64,000 nt of DNA from Zantedeschia hybrid cultivar (GCA_030544215.1 JARZZO010000003.1:30942379-31006378); one strand, 5' to 3'; shown: positions 1-12,560, numbered from the stretch's first letter. Numbers and translations are program-made. Notes: a model not told the origin generated them from the letters alone.

Positions 1-410
1 TTTAATTAAAAAAAAAGAGATGAGAAGGGGAGAGAGGAATGAACCGGTGGGCACCCCCCTACCGTAGGCTTCCCCGGTGGCACCTCCCATCGGGACCAAA
101 TTTAGCCCTATAAATAGGGCCCAAAGCCCTCAATTGTAAAGACACACACCTCACTCCATACACTCCAAAGTGGGAAAATCCTAAGGGGAGACTCTGCTGC
201 GTTGAAGACCAAACCCGGTGTCTTTGCCCGGGTTTGCTGCGTTTTGGAGGAGTTTCTCGTCCCGGAGGGTTCTCCTCTTAAGGTTCTTCCTAAGGGAAAG
301 CCCTGCCGATTTGTTTGTTATAAAAGCCTTCCTTATAAGGCGAAACTCTGCTGAAATAATAAAATGACTCCTTTATGCCAAATTGTGTGCTTGTGTGTGT
401 GTGTCATTAA
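1..410 (+). promoter_or_regulatory. LTR-like promoter and polyadenylation fragment
   Basis: A TATA box (TATAAATA, 109-116) is followed about 250 bases later by an AATAAAA polyadenylation-type signal near 357 and a GT microsatellite near 396. A TATA box spaced like this from a poly(A) signal is typical of a plant LTR. The left end is cut by the window and no primer-binding site follows, so this could be a solo or partial LTR or an unrelated promoter. The family is not recognised. Confidence 0.35.
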
Positions 411-1680
411 GTTAAATAAATACCATGTATTATTTTTTTAATACACGTAATTAATTTTCTAATTGCTTTAAAATCTGATTCAAAAAGAAAAATCTATGAA
501 TCCTCTCTTGGTCTCATTCCTAAACATGGGATGGATAATTAAATCCTAAATATGAATATATAAGATAAACTAACTAATTTTCTCTGAAAATTAATTAATA
601 ATCTTAATTAATTACTGAAAAGTACAATAATTAATGAAAATCTGTAAATAAAGTCAGAAAATACAGTGATAATTAATAAAAATCAGTAAAAAACATAAAA
701 TTAATAATTAAAATATTTATCCATAAAAGATATTTACCTACTTAAGAAATTGAAAAAATAAATATAAAAATTGGTTAAAATTCAGAAAAAAACAGTTAAA
801 AACACAGAAAATAAATCTGAAATATACAAATTCTGAAATGACCAAAATGCCCCTCCTACATGATAAAAATCTGTAAAAATCATAAGAAAATCCTAAAAAT
901 GACAAGGTAATTCCTATATCTAAAATACCCTGCGAGACCTAATGAGAAGGGTGAAAATTACTAAAGTACCCCAATATTATAAAAATCCCGATATAGACCC
1001 TAAGTCTAAATAAACCCGATTCGAGGAAAAATTACTAAAATACCCTTGCAGCATAAGTATGTTCAAAATAATTTCAAAATGCATCCTAAGGGTTTTCAAG
1101 TCTTAAATGAGATATTAAAGACCTAAAAAGACTTCAATAACCCCAATGCAGCACAATTACTAAATTAACCCTAAGGATTTTAAATACTCCGGAGTCGATC
1201 CTAAACAAGAGGGAATCAATCCCAAGGCTTAAAAAAAAAAGAATCTTAAACACTTAAGGGCCTACACTAAAAACCTTGGAACAAATCCAAATATCATAAA
1301 AAGACTTGGGTGAGACTAAGGATTTAAAAGTTATCTTTCACTTGCGTGTATGCTGTGTGTTAGTATAGATGGTTTCAAGGGCATCATATGGACGGTTAAT
1401 CAAGGTTGTCGAGTGGTTGCTCGACGTAATTAACATTGACCGAGGTCAGTGGAGAGAGGTTATATATTCGGATCTTTGCCTGATTCGAAGTCCCAGACTC
1501 CCTGAGGGCTAATTCCAAGCTCTCATAGTCCAAGAAATAAAATAAATAAAACCGACCTATATTTCTCCAAATAAAAACAAAAGACCAAAAAACGATAGGA
1601 TTTAAATAAATAATAAAAAATAAAAAAATCCGATAGGAGAGATAGCTAGGTTAGGTCCCAAACAGATGCCCATTGCCAAT
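411..1680. other. AT-rich non-coding stretch
   Basis: No coding frame, RNA gene or terminal repeat was recognised. The sequence is A-rich with many short AT runs. It may be the internal leader of the element whose LTR-like piece lies at the left edge, but nothing in the sequence proves that. Confidence 0.4.
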
Positions 1681-1792
1681 TGCAATTCAGACAGCTAATT
1701 GCATCACTCACTTTGCTTGGAGAATATTGCTCCACATATAGGTATGTTGCTTGAAGTTGTAGCTTACATATCTCACACCTTGGATCATCTAT

Positions 1793-1975
1793 GATATTTC
1801 TGCCTAATCACATTTGTCTATAGATCCCTCTCATTAGTGCCAAGCTTCCAAATTCACTTGTCAATAAGAGCCAGATTGAAGTCCCTAGTATTCTTAATGT
1901 CAAGTCCTCCAATTTTGTTGCTTTTACTCGCCCTCCCCCAATTAATGTCATGCCATCTCCTGCATCTATCCCCGA
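1793..1975 (-). pseudogene. LINE ORF2 C-terminal fragment
   Basis: On the minus strand the frame reads a block typical of the region after the reverse transcriptase of plant L1-like LINEs: RRWHDINWGR, then GGLDIKNTRDFNLAL, then IWKLGTNERDL and VIRQKYH. Two tryptophan positions of that block read as stops (TGA and TAG where TGG is expected). It lies at about the right distance from the RT fragment at 3446-3830 once the repeats at 2146-2405 and about 2640-3240 are subtracted, so both probably belong to one decayed LINE on the minus strand. Confidence 0.65.
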
Positions 1976-2135
1976 TTAAATCCTCCAATTAAGGTTACCG
2001 TCAAAAAGTGAGTCCCATCTAACTCAGTAATAACCCCTTTCAAATTCTGCTTGATCACTATTCCTCATTTCTTATGATGTTTCATAGCATAAAGGCACTT
2101 ATGACTAGGCATGTCAATGGCGACTGATAACCCAA

Positions 2136-2415
2136 TTATCAACCAGAGAACGACTTGCTGCACTGCATCGGTGGGGTGCAGTCCTGGTGCGGCCATCCGA
2201 TCTCTTAGATCGGGTGGCGGCCACCAGTGCAGCAATTTTTCTTTTTTAAAATTTGACGTGCTGTGGGAGATACCCAGTTCGGCATCTGTACCGTCCGATC
2301 TTTAGATAGGACGGTTAAAAAATTCGAAAAAAAAAGAAAAGATCATGCACCTGCATGATCCGAGCTGTCGGATCTGTGCCGCATGCAGTGCAGCAAGTAT
2401 TTTTCTTATCAACCA
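2136..2415. mobile_element. Mutator-like MITE with target-site duplication
   Basis: The element spans 2146-2405 (260 bp). Its inverted termini are 23 bp (2146-2168 and 2383-2405), of which the inner 16 bp, ACTTGCTGCACTGCAT, match perfectly; the outer ends start GAGAA and GAAAA. Both sides are flanked by the direct repeat TTATCAACCA (2136-2145 and 2406-2415). A 9-10 bp target duplication with GA-starting termini is the pattern of Mutator-type elements. There is no coding capacity. Confidence 0.8.
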
Positions 2416-2639
2416 TTTGTTAGCTTAATGGATGGTTTTTGGGTAGTGTTTCTTACAATTGTTAGATTGACGGATACGATTTTCAAACCAATTTCTTAAC
2501 CAATACTAGTATGTTCCATTTCAAAACCCTCTATATGATTGTAACTATTAAGAATCTATATCTACGTTTATATTGTTAATAAGAGCTCTTGGATTATAAG
2601 TTGGGTGGCCCTAATTTCATTTGGGGTTCTGCACAATCC

Positions 2640-3240
2640 CCAAGGCCCCAACCATGAAATGTAAGATTAGCCAACCCGGATGGAAGCGGCCGATCCAAAT
2701 CAGCAGTGGTGTTGGCCAATCCGATTCTAGGCCCTAAAACTGATCCTAATAAAAAAAATTAAAAGAAAAAAGAAATATAAATTAAACATTCTAAAAAATA
2801 AAAATGAATTGGGATTGTTCTAGCTGAATCTGCTCAAATCTGATTTACATTGGCTGATTCCCTTATGAAATTGACTGATCTTGGCTGATTAGGTATGGAG
2901 TAAAAAAAAAGATTAAGTCTTATAGAAACACCCATAAAAATAAATTTATAAATATACTTTTTTTAATAAATATACCTTTCTTAAATTTTAAACTAGATTA
3001 GATTACTTTTGTTGGTGAATTCCTTGGCCCCAACACCTGCAAGCACTCCTTTCTGTCCAAGGAAGGCAGGATCGGCACGGATCGCTCAAACCGGTCCGGT
3101 CCCGATCTGCGATCCACTGGTTTTGACTGGGATTGGTCGGGATCGGACTGGGATCGGAACAATTTTTTTTCTAAATAGTTTAAAAAAATAAATGGGGGAC
3201 AGGTCTGGATTGGATCGCGCGATTCAATCAGTTTGAACTG
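2640..3240. repeat. GATCGG-rich non-autonomous repeat
   Basis: Two GATC-dense patches (about 2665-2890 and 3065-3240) carry repeated GGATCGG, CCGATCC and CTGATC motifs separated by AT-rich sequence. The same motif density occurs at both ends of the hAT element (13070-13220 and 17445-17560), so this is probably a short non-autonomous relative. Exact ends and a target duplication were not found. Confidence 0.4.
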
Positions 3241-3445
3241 GGCCTATTTGTGCCCAATTCCCGCTTCTTCCTACCTTGTTTCTGTCTATTTCTTCCTTCC
3301 TCCCCTCTTCCTCCACTACCAAGTGAATGGTTGTTTTCTCTTAAGTTTAAATTTAACTTTAAGCAGGGTGGCTTATAGGTTAATTTGTACTTTAAATTTG
3401 AGTCATGTAGGTTCTCATTTTGACCATTAACAACCTGATATCCAT

Positions 3446-3830
3446 TTACAACTGCTTCTGCCTGGATATTAAAAACAGTTTTACATTTAGCACTGTCTGA
3501 TAGTTAATAGACAATGAAGGAGTACACAGTTTGCTTAGCGGAGACAGTAATGAATAGTCCTCTATTGCACCGTATCCAACATGTTGACATCCCTGCCGGT
3601 GAGCCACTAACATTCTCTTGAATGAGTCTTTCTTCGATGAAGGCCGCTGATTGCATCTGATAACCCTAACAGTCAAGCCTCTGAGCTTCATTGCCAGCAT
3701 CTTGGTGTTGATCTTGTGGATGCAATTCAGTAGATTAATAGTTCTATAATCCTGCACATTGTCCGTACCATCTCTCTTGGGAATCAACACCACCAGCTTC
3801 ATAATTAATGATCTGTGGAGAGTTAATGAC
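3446..3830 (-). pseudogene. LINE reverse transcriptase N-terminal fragment
   Basis: The minus frame begins with VVLIPKRDGTDNVQDYRT, closely following the RT block of plant LINEs (VLIPK, then RPISLLN, then KI.K.LA.RL). It continues for about 70 residues to IRCNQ and a framewise-shifted counterpart of SAFI.GR. No polymerase YADD motif is present because the frame degenerates below about 3600. The piece is 5'- and 3'-truncated and broken by at least one frameshift. It is probably the same LINE as the fragment at 1793-1975. Confidence 0.7.
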
Positions 3831-6600
3831 AGATGTCATCTGGATGTATCATTGAAGGGATTGACATATTATTGGTCTGAAAACCCTTTTACTGCACCAT
3901 GATTATTCAAGGGAAGCTACAGAACCTGGCAGAATCAATCTGTCTAAGAATTGATCTCGCAGAATTTCACTAATGCTTAGAAATATCACACACTTGAGAT
4001 GCTTGGCATAACTTTATATCCATTGAATGATTTGCACTGGACAATATGTCTGGAGACCTTCAACTACTCCAATCAGTGGAAATTCCCTGGAGTAACCTTA
4101 CTTGTGACATAATATTTGAGTCCTCAGCATCAGAAGCCTAACACAATATCTTGGCTGTGCTTTGTGATAGGATAGTTGCTTAAAAATCAGGGACTTGAGA
4201 ACTAATTGTGTTGGCTTTGGGCAACAAATGTTGCTCTCTTTGATGAGATTCTCTCAAGAATTTCTTGTCCTGCACGGGGCATCTTATAAGATTCATTACT
4301 GCTGGCTAGGGAAAAATTGTCTTCTTACCTAAAGAAGAGCAATGGGATGTAAACTTAGAATTTGCATGAAGGAACAAGTCGTGAAAGCATCATGAGGGAA
4401 AATGTTTGTGGATAAGAGAGCGTGTGTGCGTCGGTGGGTGTATCAAGGTGTGTAGTTGGAGGGGGCACGTGGAGGTGGGCTCTGCTTCAAGGGTTGAATG
4501 GAAGCCTTCTTAAAACGAATGCATCTGTAGTAGACATCAAAATCATAAGCTTTCTCTTGAAGGGAGAATATTAGCCTAGCATGATAGATCTCCATTAAGA
4601 GAGAGCACTGGATGCTCACCTTCAAGAAGCTAAATGACAGCTCTTCTTGAAGATCATTTTCTTTTCCTTTAAAGATGATGATAAGCCTCTGAGAAGGGAA
4701 TTTCCGGCTTTATAGTAGGCAAACTGCATAAAACAACATCTCATTTTCTTCCAATTACATTCTTTCACCTATTCTTTTATCTCTCTTTTTTTTTCCCCAA
4801 CTTATGGTGCAACCTGGTCTTAAAAGCTTCAGTCATGTTGATAGGAGTCCATATATAAGGTTCCACTGCATATTAGGGTTCATAGGTCACTGGATCAAAG
4901 TGCACCTTCAATTTTTTGCAACTCTTGGAAACCAATCCATGCATAAACCAGGTGGAAACAAGGGAAATCTGCATTGGTGTATAATACGATTAAACTGTGG
5001 ACATCTGTAAATTCAGTTATAACACTTCACTGCTATGGAGCCAAAAGTATGTTCATGATAACAAGCTATGCAGTTCTTGATATTCATTACTTAAGAATGA
5101 AGTGGGGGATAACAGTGAACACTAGGACTGCCTTTACACCTCCTTACCTCCAATCAATGCAGCTATTGCTTCGTTGCTGCTCTTGGAACTCAAATAGAAA
5201 AGTGTCTTAAGACTCCTCATGCACACTCAGTTTTAACGAGAGATGAAAGTAATCAGCAAAGCCTTTTTTCTTCCCTTTTTGAGGAACCTAGCTTGCATCG
5301 GTAGATGCTGGGTGAGCTGTGACCAGGGAACCACAACACACCAGGTCAGTCGCCCCTAGGCAGACTTGAGCTTGAGATCACCATTTCATCAGCTGGAGTT
5401 AGGCGGACCATTTTGCCTTGGGGCCAACTCCTAACCATCAGAACTGGTAAATACATGCCGTGTCACAACAGTAACCGATTCCTGTTGTGCTCAGATGTCT
5501 AAATACCTCAAAGCTCTAAATCCATAACAAGTAGCAATATCAAGCATAGGTTCAAAACCACAATGATCTTCATGAAACTGCCAGAAAGTCAACATGACTT
5601 GACACTGTCTATGTTCAACCTAGACAGGATGTTTTGCTAGTCAACCAGGGGCCTTGTAGTAGCTGAAGCATTCTCTGGCTGTGGGAATCAGTACAGGGAT
5701 GGCACCATTGTCAATATAATGACAGTGTAATTGAGGGCTATGCCCTCTCATTCAAACCAATGGCCAAAGCTATATCATCCAGTGCCGTAGGTGAGTTTGA
5801 GACAAATCTTTGCATCCTGGGAAGAACAAGTCCTCCTGAGTATGTCTCACATCATTAGATTGTCTAATCCTTATCAACAATCTGGACCAATCAACAATCT
5901 GGACACTCTGGTCCTGCCACACTATGGTGAGTTCACTGATATAATTAACATCAATTTAGGTCAATGGAGAGGGGTTTGCTCTGAACCCCTGGTAAAATTA
6001 AACTCTTTATTTATTTATGCCAAATAAAATGTCACCACCAAAATTCAAATTCTAAAATCCAAAACATTTCCACAGTAGGTTAGTCATTTTTGTTGTGTCT
6101 GGGCTTAAACTAAGGTAGGTTAGCCTATTCTATCTCATAACGTATCCCAAGGTAAGCTATAACGATGGTTGACGATAGGGGCATGCATGCTGAAATACGA
6201 TCTAATATGGGGATATATACAACATTTTAGAAAATTTGGGAGCATATAGAGTACAAAAGAATCTGGGGAAAAATACCTAGGCGGTCTGAAGTGGCAGAAC
6301 CACCTATTGCCTAGGTAGACTGCCCAGTCGGCACCTGGCAAGGCAGGTGCCTCTGCAATGAGGCAGTTATTTTTGTTATTTTTCAACATTTTACACAATA
6401 TTTATGCACCATTTAGCCTGACTAAACATATTTTCATTTCTAATGTCATTTAGAATTTTTATCCTGTACATTAATCATAAAGAAGGAACAGTTTTTCACT
6501 TTTCAAACAAAGAGATACAAATAATACATAACTAAAGATGAAGATCAAGAGTCACGTTTGTTGAGGTATGAGAATATTAACAAATACTATTGCATCTCAA
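3831..6600. other. Unassigned sequence, no gene recognised
   Basis: All frames in this stretch are short and show no family signature. Around 6270-6400 there is a small region rich in CCTAGG and inverted GGCAG/CTGCC motifs (CCTAGGCGG, GCCTAGGTAG), resembling a piece near 11955-12010. It may be a decayed MITE. The rest could be old LINE debris, but I could not align it to known motifs. Confidence 0.35.
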
Positions 6601-6744
6601 TAATTTATGCTTGTAGTGTTTTTTTGAGAAAAACATGGCTTGTACCACCAATTTTATTCATAAATAGAGGAAGTACAAAGCATTACCGGACAGGAGAGAT
6701 TCCTATCCCATCGAAAACATCGAACCAGGAAAATTACAAAGACC

Positions 6745-9700
6745 TTATCTATTTAAAGCCTTATTCCAGTTGGCAACAAAAAAACCTAGAATATGTCTAG
6801 ACCAAGTATATAAAAAACTCAAACTCCTAATAACAATATTTTCCATATAGACTTTGCTTCCTCTGAAAACAGCCTCGTTTCTCTCTTTCCATTTACTCCA
6901 GCAAATTGCATGAGGAATCATCCCACAAAATCTTCTCTGCATTTTCTGTTTTTGCTTAGAACTCATTTGTTTGAAGAAGGTCCACATCTCCCCTATTGTT
7001 AGGAATTTTGGTTTAAACTGCAATAGCTCCCCGATGGTACTCCATCACATTTGACTTATCTTGCAAGTGACTAACAAGTGATCCACATCTTCTGGATTGC
7101 TACCACAAAGAAGACACAAAACATCATCTTTCGGGCACTACTTCCTCCTATAGACTTTAGTAACAATCCTCTTTTCATACATCAGCCACATAAATGCTCT
7201 AACTTTGAGAGGTGATTTGATTTTCCAAACTTCCTCATACTTCAAGTATTTAGGCATGTCTTCCTCCAACTTATTATAATAGGACTTCACAGTGAAGTGC
7301 CCTGTGGTAGGTTCCCAAATCAATTTATCCACCATATCTGTATGAACAGAAGTGGCATATAAAGCATTAATTAAATCTGTAAATTGATTTATTTCTTCCT
7401 CCTTCAAATTCCTGTGCATCCGAACATTCCATTGAACCTGGTTCCCCACTATTTCATAACAATCTTTCACCAAGGACCACTGATCAACAGTAATAGCATA
7501 TAGGTTGGGGTATCTATCCTTCAAACATTTATCTCCCAACCATTTGTCCTTCCAGAAGAAAATATTTTCCCCATTTCCTAGTTTGTGAAAAATATGTTTA
7601 TGAAAATTAATTCCAGCTTTCATGATATCTGTCCACAAAGGTGACATCATAGAAACATTTTTTTGTTGTAGGAAAAATCTGCATCTAGGCAAATAATGTT
7701 TCTTGATGATCAGTTGCTTCCACAAACTTGGTTCTTCCTCCATTAATTCCCATAGCCATTTCCCCAATAGAGCCACATTCCAAACCCGCAGGTTCCTTAC
7801 TCCCAGGCCTCCATTTGCTTTTGGTTTGCACACTTTCTTCCAGTTTATCATTGAAATACCTTTTTTGTCTTGATTGTAACCACCCCAAAGAAATCTTCTT
7901 CTGATTTTATCTATAGCCTTGCAAACAGAAATGGGCATGAGAAAAATAGAACAATAGTGCATTGGTATTGCTGTGAGAACAGAATTTATTAGTGTAATTC
8001 TACCCCCAAAGGACAACTGTTTGGCCTTCCATGAAGACAACTTTCTTTGTATTTTGAGGATAATAGGGTCCCAATCTTTTACACTGACTCTTCTATCATT
8101 CAAAGGTAAACCCAAATAAGTGATTGGAAGTTTACTAATTCCGCATCCAAGAATATCAGCCACATTAGCACCCTGGTCCTCACTCAAATGTACAGGAATA
8201 ACCGAGCTCTTATCATAATTAATTTTCATCCCAGAACATGCCTCAAATCCTTTCAACAGAAAAGATATAAACTTAACATTCTCCACATCAGTCTTGAAGA
8301 ATAGTAAAGTGTCATCTGCGAATTGTAAATGGGAGATACCTGTTTGATCCCTGCAAATTTGAACACCTCTAATCCAACCATCATTTTCAGCATTGACACA
8401 CATTCTGCTCAATATATTGGCCACTATGACATATAGTAAAGGTGAAAGTGGGTCTCCTTGCCTCAGACCTCTAGAACTACTAAAATATCCATAAACATTA
8501 TTGTTGATGATCATAGAAAATGTAGCCGTGGTCTCACATTTCTGCATAACCGTAATGAATTGATCCGGAACATGATGCTCTTTCAAAATTTTCCACAAGC
8601 AGCTCCACTGTACTCTGTCATAAGCCTTATTAAAATCTAATTTGCAAGCCACTCCTTCTATGTCTTTCTTCTTCAAGGAAAATAAAACTTCATGAGCAAG
8701 AAGAAAATTATCCTTCAATCTTCTACCCCGAATGAAAGCAGATTGATTCGGTTGCACAATGCCATTCAAGACCATGCTCAATCTAGAAGCAATGATTCGA
8801 GCAAAGATCTTGTATGACCCATTAAGTAAGCTAATGGGTCGAAAATCTTTCAGTTGCATTGCGCTCTCCTTCTTAGGTAGTAGAACAATATAAGTATGAT
8901 TGAGGCATTTCCAGCTAGCATCTCCAGAAATGAAATCTTTGCAGCATTAAAAATATCAGACTTGACGTCTTCCCAAAAAACCTGATAAAACCAGATGGGT
9001 ATTCCGTCTGGTCCTGGTGACTTATCCGCCCCCAAATCGAAGACGGCTTTTTTAACTTCAATTTCAGTCACTTGAGCTATAAGAAGATTTTGTTCCTGTG
9101 GGGAGATTATATTATTATCAGGATCGTACCAGGTAGGAAACCATCTTTGTTCCTTAGAGAACAACTCCTTATAAATTTGATGACTTCCTCTGCAATTTTA
9201 TCTTCATCATCAATGATTTCCTCTTGTTGTTGAATGATTAAGGTAGTATTTCTTTTCCTCCTCCTATTTGCAACCTGGTGAAAGAATCTTGTATTAAGAT
9301 CCCCTTCTTTTAACCATGTTTCTCTTGATTTCTGTTTCCACCTAATCTCTTCTTCAAGTAGCCAATCTGAGTATTGCACATTCAGTTTTGATTTGGTTTC
9401 CAGTTCCTGTTGGTTTAGATGCCTAATCTCTTCAGCAGTATCCAAAACCTTTATTGCCTCTAATAATTTGTTCACATAGACATATCTCTCTTGTCGCCAC
9501 TTATCAGCCCAAACTTTAACCTTCTATTTTAAATTCCTTGTCTTCAGTGCCAGAGTTCTAGTTGCAGAATGAATACCCACTGTTTGCTCCCAAACTTCCT
9601 TCACCAATGCTTTGAACTCCTCATTGTAGACCCATACCTTTTCCAGACGAAAAGGTTTTTTCTTACTATTCCTCCTTTTGCAATATAAGAGGATAGCATT

Positions 9701-10378
9701 ATGGTCGGAGACGACTCTTGGTTGCGCAGAGACCATGGCATCAAGAAACAGTCTCTCCCATCCTTCATTTACTAGAACCCTATCCAGCTTAGACATTGAG
9801 GGTGTTTGCCTCCCATTTGACCAAGTAAATTGGATATTAGACATAACAATCTCCAAAAGACTACAATCATCGATCCATTTATTAAACAACTTCATTCCTC
9901 TATTCACCTTTGTAATTTTATTTCTTTCCGAAGGTTTCCTCACTTGATTGAAATCCCCAATCACACACCACGGCAGTTGGAATTTTTCCTGGCATGCAGA
10001 TAGTTCTATCCACAGTATCTGTTGATCTTGGATTTACTGTGGTCCATAAACGCATGAAAGCAACCATGGACATTTAGAATCCCTCAAACTTATAGAGATT
10101 GAGTGTTCTCCGATCTCCAGCAACTTACCTTCCCACTTCATTCTGTTCCAGGCAATTATCAAACCTCCTGACTGCCCCAACGATCTTCTGAACACAAAAT
10201 TTGACTCCCCAAATAGAACAATTTTGTGAATGAAGTCTTTTTCCACTTTCTCCATCTTAGTTTCCTGCAAACAAACAATATCCACCCAGTATCTTCTCGC
10301 TGCCTCCTTGACTGTCCTCTGCTTTCCTCCATCATTCAAACCTCTAATATTCCATGACAGTAATGTCACTGACTGCAT
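6745..10378 (-). pseudogene. LINE ORF2: endonuclease and reverse transcriptase
   Basis: ORF2 opens with MQSVTLLSWNIRGLND, the start of an apurinic-type endonuclease domain. The endonuclease continues with CLQETK, VIGDFNQV and the SDHNAIL motif near 9690. The RT follows (KSPGPDGIP near 9020, RPISLLNGSYKI near 8840, NQSAFIRGR, QGDPLSP, and FADDTLLF as the polymerase motif near 8310). A cysteine-rich zf-RVT-like end (LCLLCG...HLL) lies near 7100. Stops break the frame at 10034-10036, 9524-9526 and 7138-7140. One-base frameshifts sit near 9170 and 8915. All segments otherwise keep reading order. The protein would nick target DNA and copy the LINE RNA by target-primed reverse transcription. Confidence 0.9.
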
Positions 10379-11740
10379 TTGTCACCTTTTTTCCTCCCAA
10401 CAGTAACGTCGTTGTCTATCTTTGACAGTTCTCCCTTGTATAAGTTTCTTAGCTCCCTTGTTCCCTTCGTTATGCTACCCTTATGCTCTATTTTGCCAGA
10501 CAACTCAGAGCATAATTTCCGGAACTGACCCACCTTCCCATTTATTTGTAACCCAATCGCTGACGCCCTCTTTTCTAATTCAATATTATCCCAGTTCTTT
10601 GTAATAGGACATTGCTCCCCTTCTGTAACTTCCTTACTTCTTCTATACTGTTGAATGGGCTCATTCAAAGGCACCAGCGCCAGACAAGGCTGTTGTGGAC
10701 GATCGTCGGGGATCGTTACAGCTTGAGAATAGGAGAGAGGAAATCGGGAAAAGGTTTGGGGGGAATTGTGAACCATGGGACTTACTTGTTTTTAACAGAT
10801 TTCTGTCTCCTTCTGCCTCATCCCCCTTCATTCCTGCCTCTTTGTAAGGCAGAGCAGACTCTACCGTCCTCGAGCTACCTTCCCTCCGAAGGACGTGGAT
10901 TGGCTTCCTGCGAGATTCCCTCCTCGCTGAGCGTTGTAATTTCCTCGCCAGCTCCGTAGCAAGGCATGATAGCAGAGAATCCCATTGATTCCGCATATCA
11001 CAGCCTGGGAAACCCTTGACGTCTCCATCTTCTGAAACGTATAACTCCTTATTTGGACGGTGATGATCGTCTGTAGCCTCAACCTTAACAGCATTGTTGA
11101 CGATCGGTTCCGTGTTAACTGGTTTGAGAATTGGTTCGACTGCCGGTTCGCTCTTAGTTACGATGCGAGTCACTGTATCCCTCTCACATCCGTGTTGGCT
11201 CGCGTCAGAGTTCAACTTAACCACCGTTTCCAGCTGAGTCGACTCCATCTTCTTCCCAGCGACAACCTCCCTAGTAGATGCCCTATCTGCCTTGTATCTT
11301 TTATATGCCATAGCCACCTCCCCAAAGGACCATTGATCCTCCTGTTCGATCTGAAGCTTGTTCTCAATAACAATAGAAATCCAGAATGTCTGATTCCCCC
11401 ATCGAAGTCTCACAGTGTGCGGTACGTGAATCCCCTGTTCTATATTCACCATAACCCGAGCAAACGCCAGGTTGCTCCACGCCAAAGTCTGCTTATCCAC
11501 CCTAGAGATCCTTCCAAAAGGAGCACGACTGCCTTAAACACTTCCACATTCCACAGATGCCGTGGAATACCAACCAGTTTGCACCAAAATACCTGTGTTG
11601 TGTCGTACTGTAGAGACCCTGCTTCTGGATACCACGTCTTCCAATGAATGACGGCATTCCTACAGACTATGGACTCAGATTTAACAATCTTGTGATGCAG
11701 AGTTCGTGACGGACAGAACAACAATACTTGATTACCTCCT
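10366..11740 (-). pseudogene. LINE ORF1: DUF4283 gag-like protein
   Basis: The N-terminal part reads FWCKLVGIPRHLWNVEVF followed, after a frameshift near 11510, by SRVDKQTLAWSNLAFARV. This is the DUF4283 pattern of plant LINE ORF1 proteins, which are thought to bind the element RNA. A long low-complexity linker follows. Another frameshift near 10750 moves the frame to the last 136 codons, ending KGDKCSQ. The stop at 10366-10368 overlaps the ORF2 start at 10376-10378 by 13 bases, so ORF2 would need reinitiation or a similar coupling. No zinc knuckle was found in this ORF1. Confidence 0.75.
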
Positions 11741-11770
11741 GATGCAGAGTTCGTGACGGACAGAACAACA
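11693..11770. repeat. 31-bp direct duplication at the LINE 5' edge
   Basis: The sequence beginning TGATGCAGAGTTCGTGACGG is present at 11693-11723 and again at 11740-11770, identical over 31 bases and separated by 16 bases. It sits exactly where homology to LINE ORF1 fades, so it could be a small rearrangement or a 5'-end insertion artefact. Confidence 0.8.
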
Positions 11771-12379
11771 TTGAAGTAAGTATGATATCTACATAAAGAT
11801 CTTAAAGTTGTTATTATAAGTTTTCTAGTCATACCTAACGTCTAGTGATACAACACATCCTAATGCAATGTGGTAATTACATAATTTACGTGAGGGGGAA
11901 AAAATCGATGATGAGACAAGACTGTCAAGAAAGGTCTGAGGTGGAAACCTTCGAGGCAGCCAACCCATCTGAGGCACCTAGGCAGGCCGTCTAATCATCT
12001 AGACAGCCTCTTTTTAAAATACTGTATACATCCTTTCCTTTTTACTTAGCATAAATAAAATTGATACATTTAGACAGTTGAGACGAGATTTCTCAATGAA
12101 GGGAAAAGAAAACCTATGCACTTCAATAAGATAATATGCAAAAAGAATACTCCCCTGTAATCCCTCTAAACTTTCGTCATCCACAACCTTGGACAATGCA
12201 AAGCATCCCCCAGACTACAACAGATGTCGAGAAATAGTTCATTAAATGCCCTGAAATAGGGGAGGTCTGGAGGATATTCTCTCTTGTCTAGACTCAATTT
12301 TCCTTCAATTTTGTTCAAGAAATGTGGCAGCAGTTTCATATATTCTGTCGACAATTTGGGAAAAGTGTGAATGACTAGA

Positions 12380-12560
12380 CTCTCCTTATCCCTCGTGCAG
12401 TTTGCTAGAGCATTTGGAGGGAAAGAAATGATTGTCTTTTTAGGGGAAGTAAAGTTTATGTAGAAAATATTTCCTATCGAGCCTTAGCTTTCCTTTATTG
12501 TTGGAGCAGATTTATTTTGAAAGTTTCTTTACTGAACCAGGGAGAAGTCATTCATGTAGC
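12380..12560 (+). pseudogene. LINE 3'-end fragment, opposite strand
   Basis: On the plus strand the frame reads LFRGSKVYVENI, then RALAFLYCWSRFIL. This parallels VFRGSKVYMENIVIRSLSFLYTWSRHIL at the C-terminus of ORF2 in the minus-strand LINE (6745-7023). It is therefore a 5'-truncated copy of the same family inserted in the opposite orientation. Only the last 50-60 codons are left and the frame is broken upstream. Confidence 0.75.

Larger units (their letters stand above)
6618..11740 (-). mobile_element. L1-like LINE, near full length but decayed
   Basis: This minus-strand non-LTR retrotransposon has ORF1 (DUF4283-type gag) followed by ORF2 (endonuclease, reverse transcriptase, zinc-finger region). 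The A-tail side is the T-run at 6618-6625. The 5' side fades near 11740, inside or just upstream of the ORF1 DUF4283 domain, so the element is probably 5'-truncated. No convincing target duplication was seen. It is not mobile by its own proteins, because ORF2 carries at least three in-frame stops and two frameshifts. Confidence 0.85.

Noticed and set aside
11060..11647. Plus-strand ORF of 195 codons
   Set aside because: It is the shadow of the LINE ORF1 region on the other strand, with no family motif.
6270..12010. CCTAGG-rich pieces at about 6270-6400 and 11955-12010 as the two halves of one MITE split by the LINE
   Set aside because: The pieces share motifs but do not join into one continuous element with matching ends, and no target duplication supports it.
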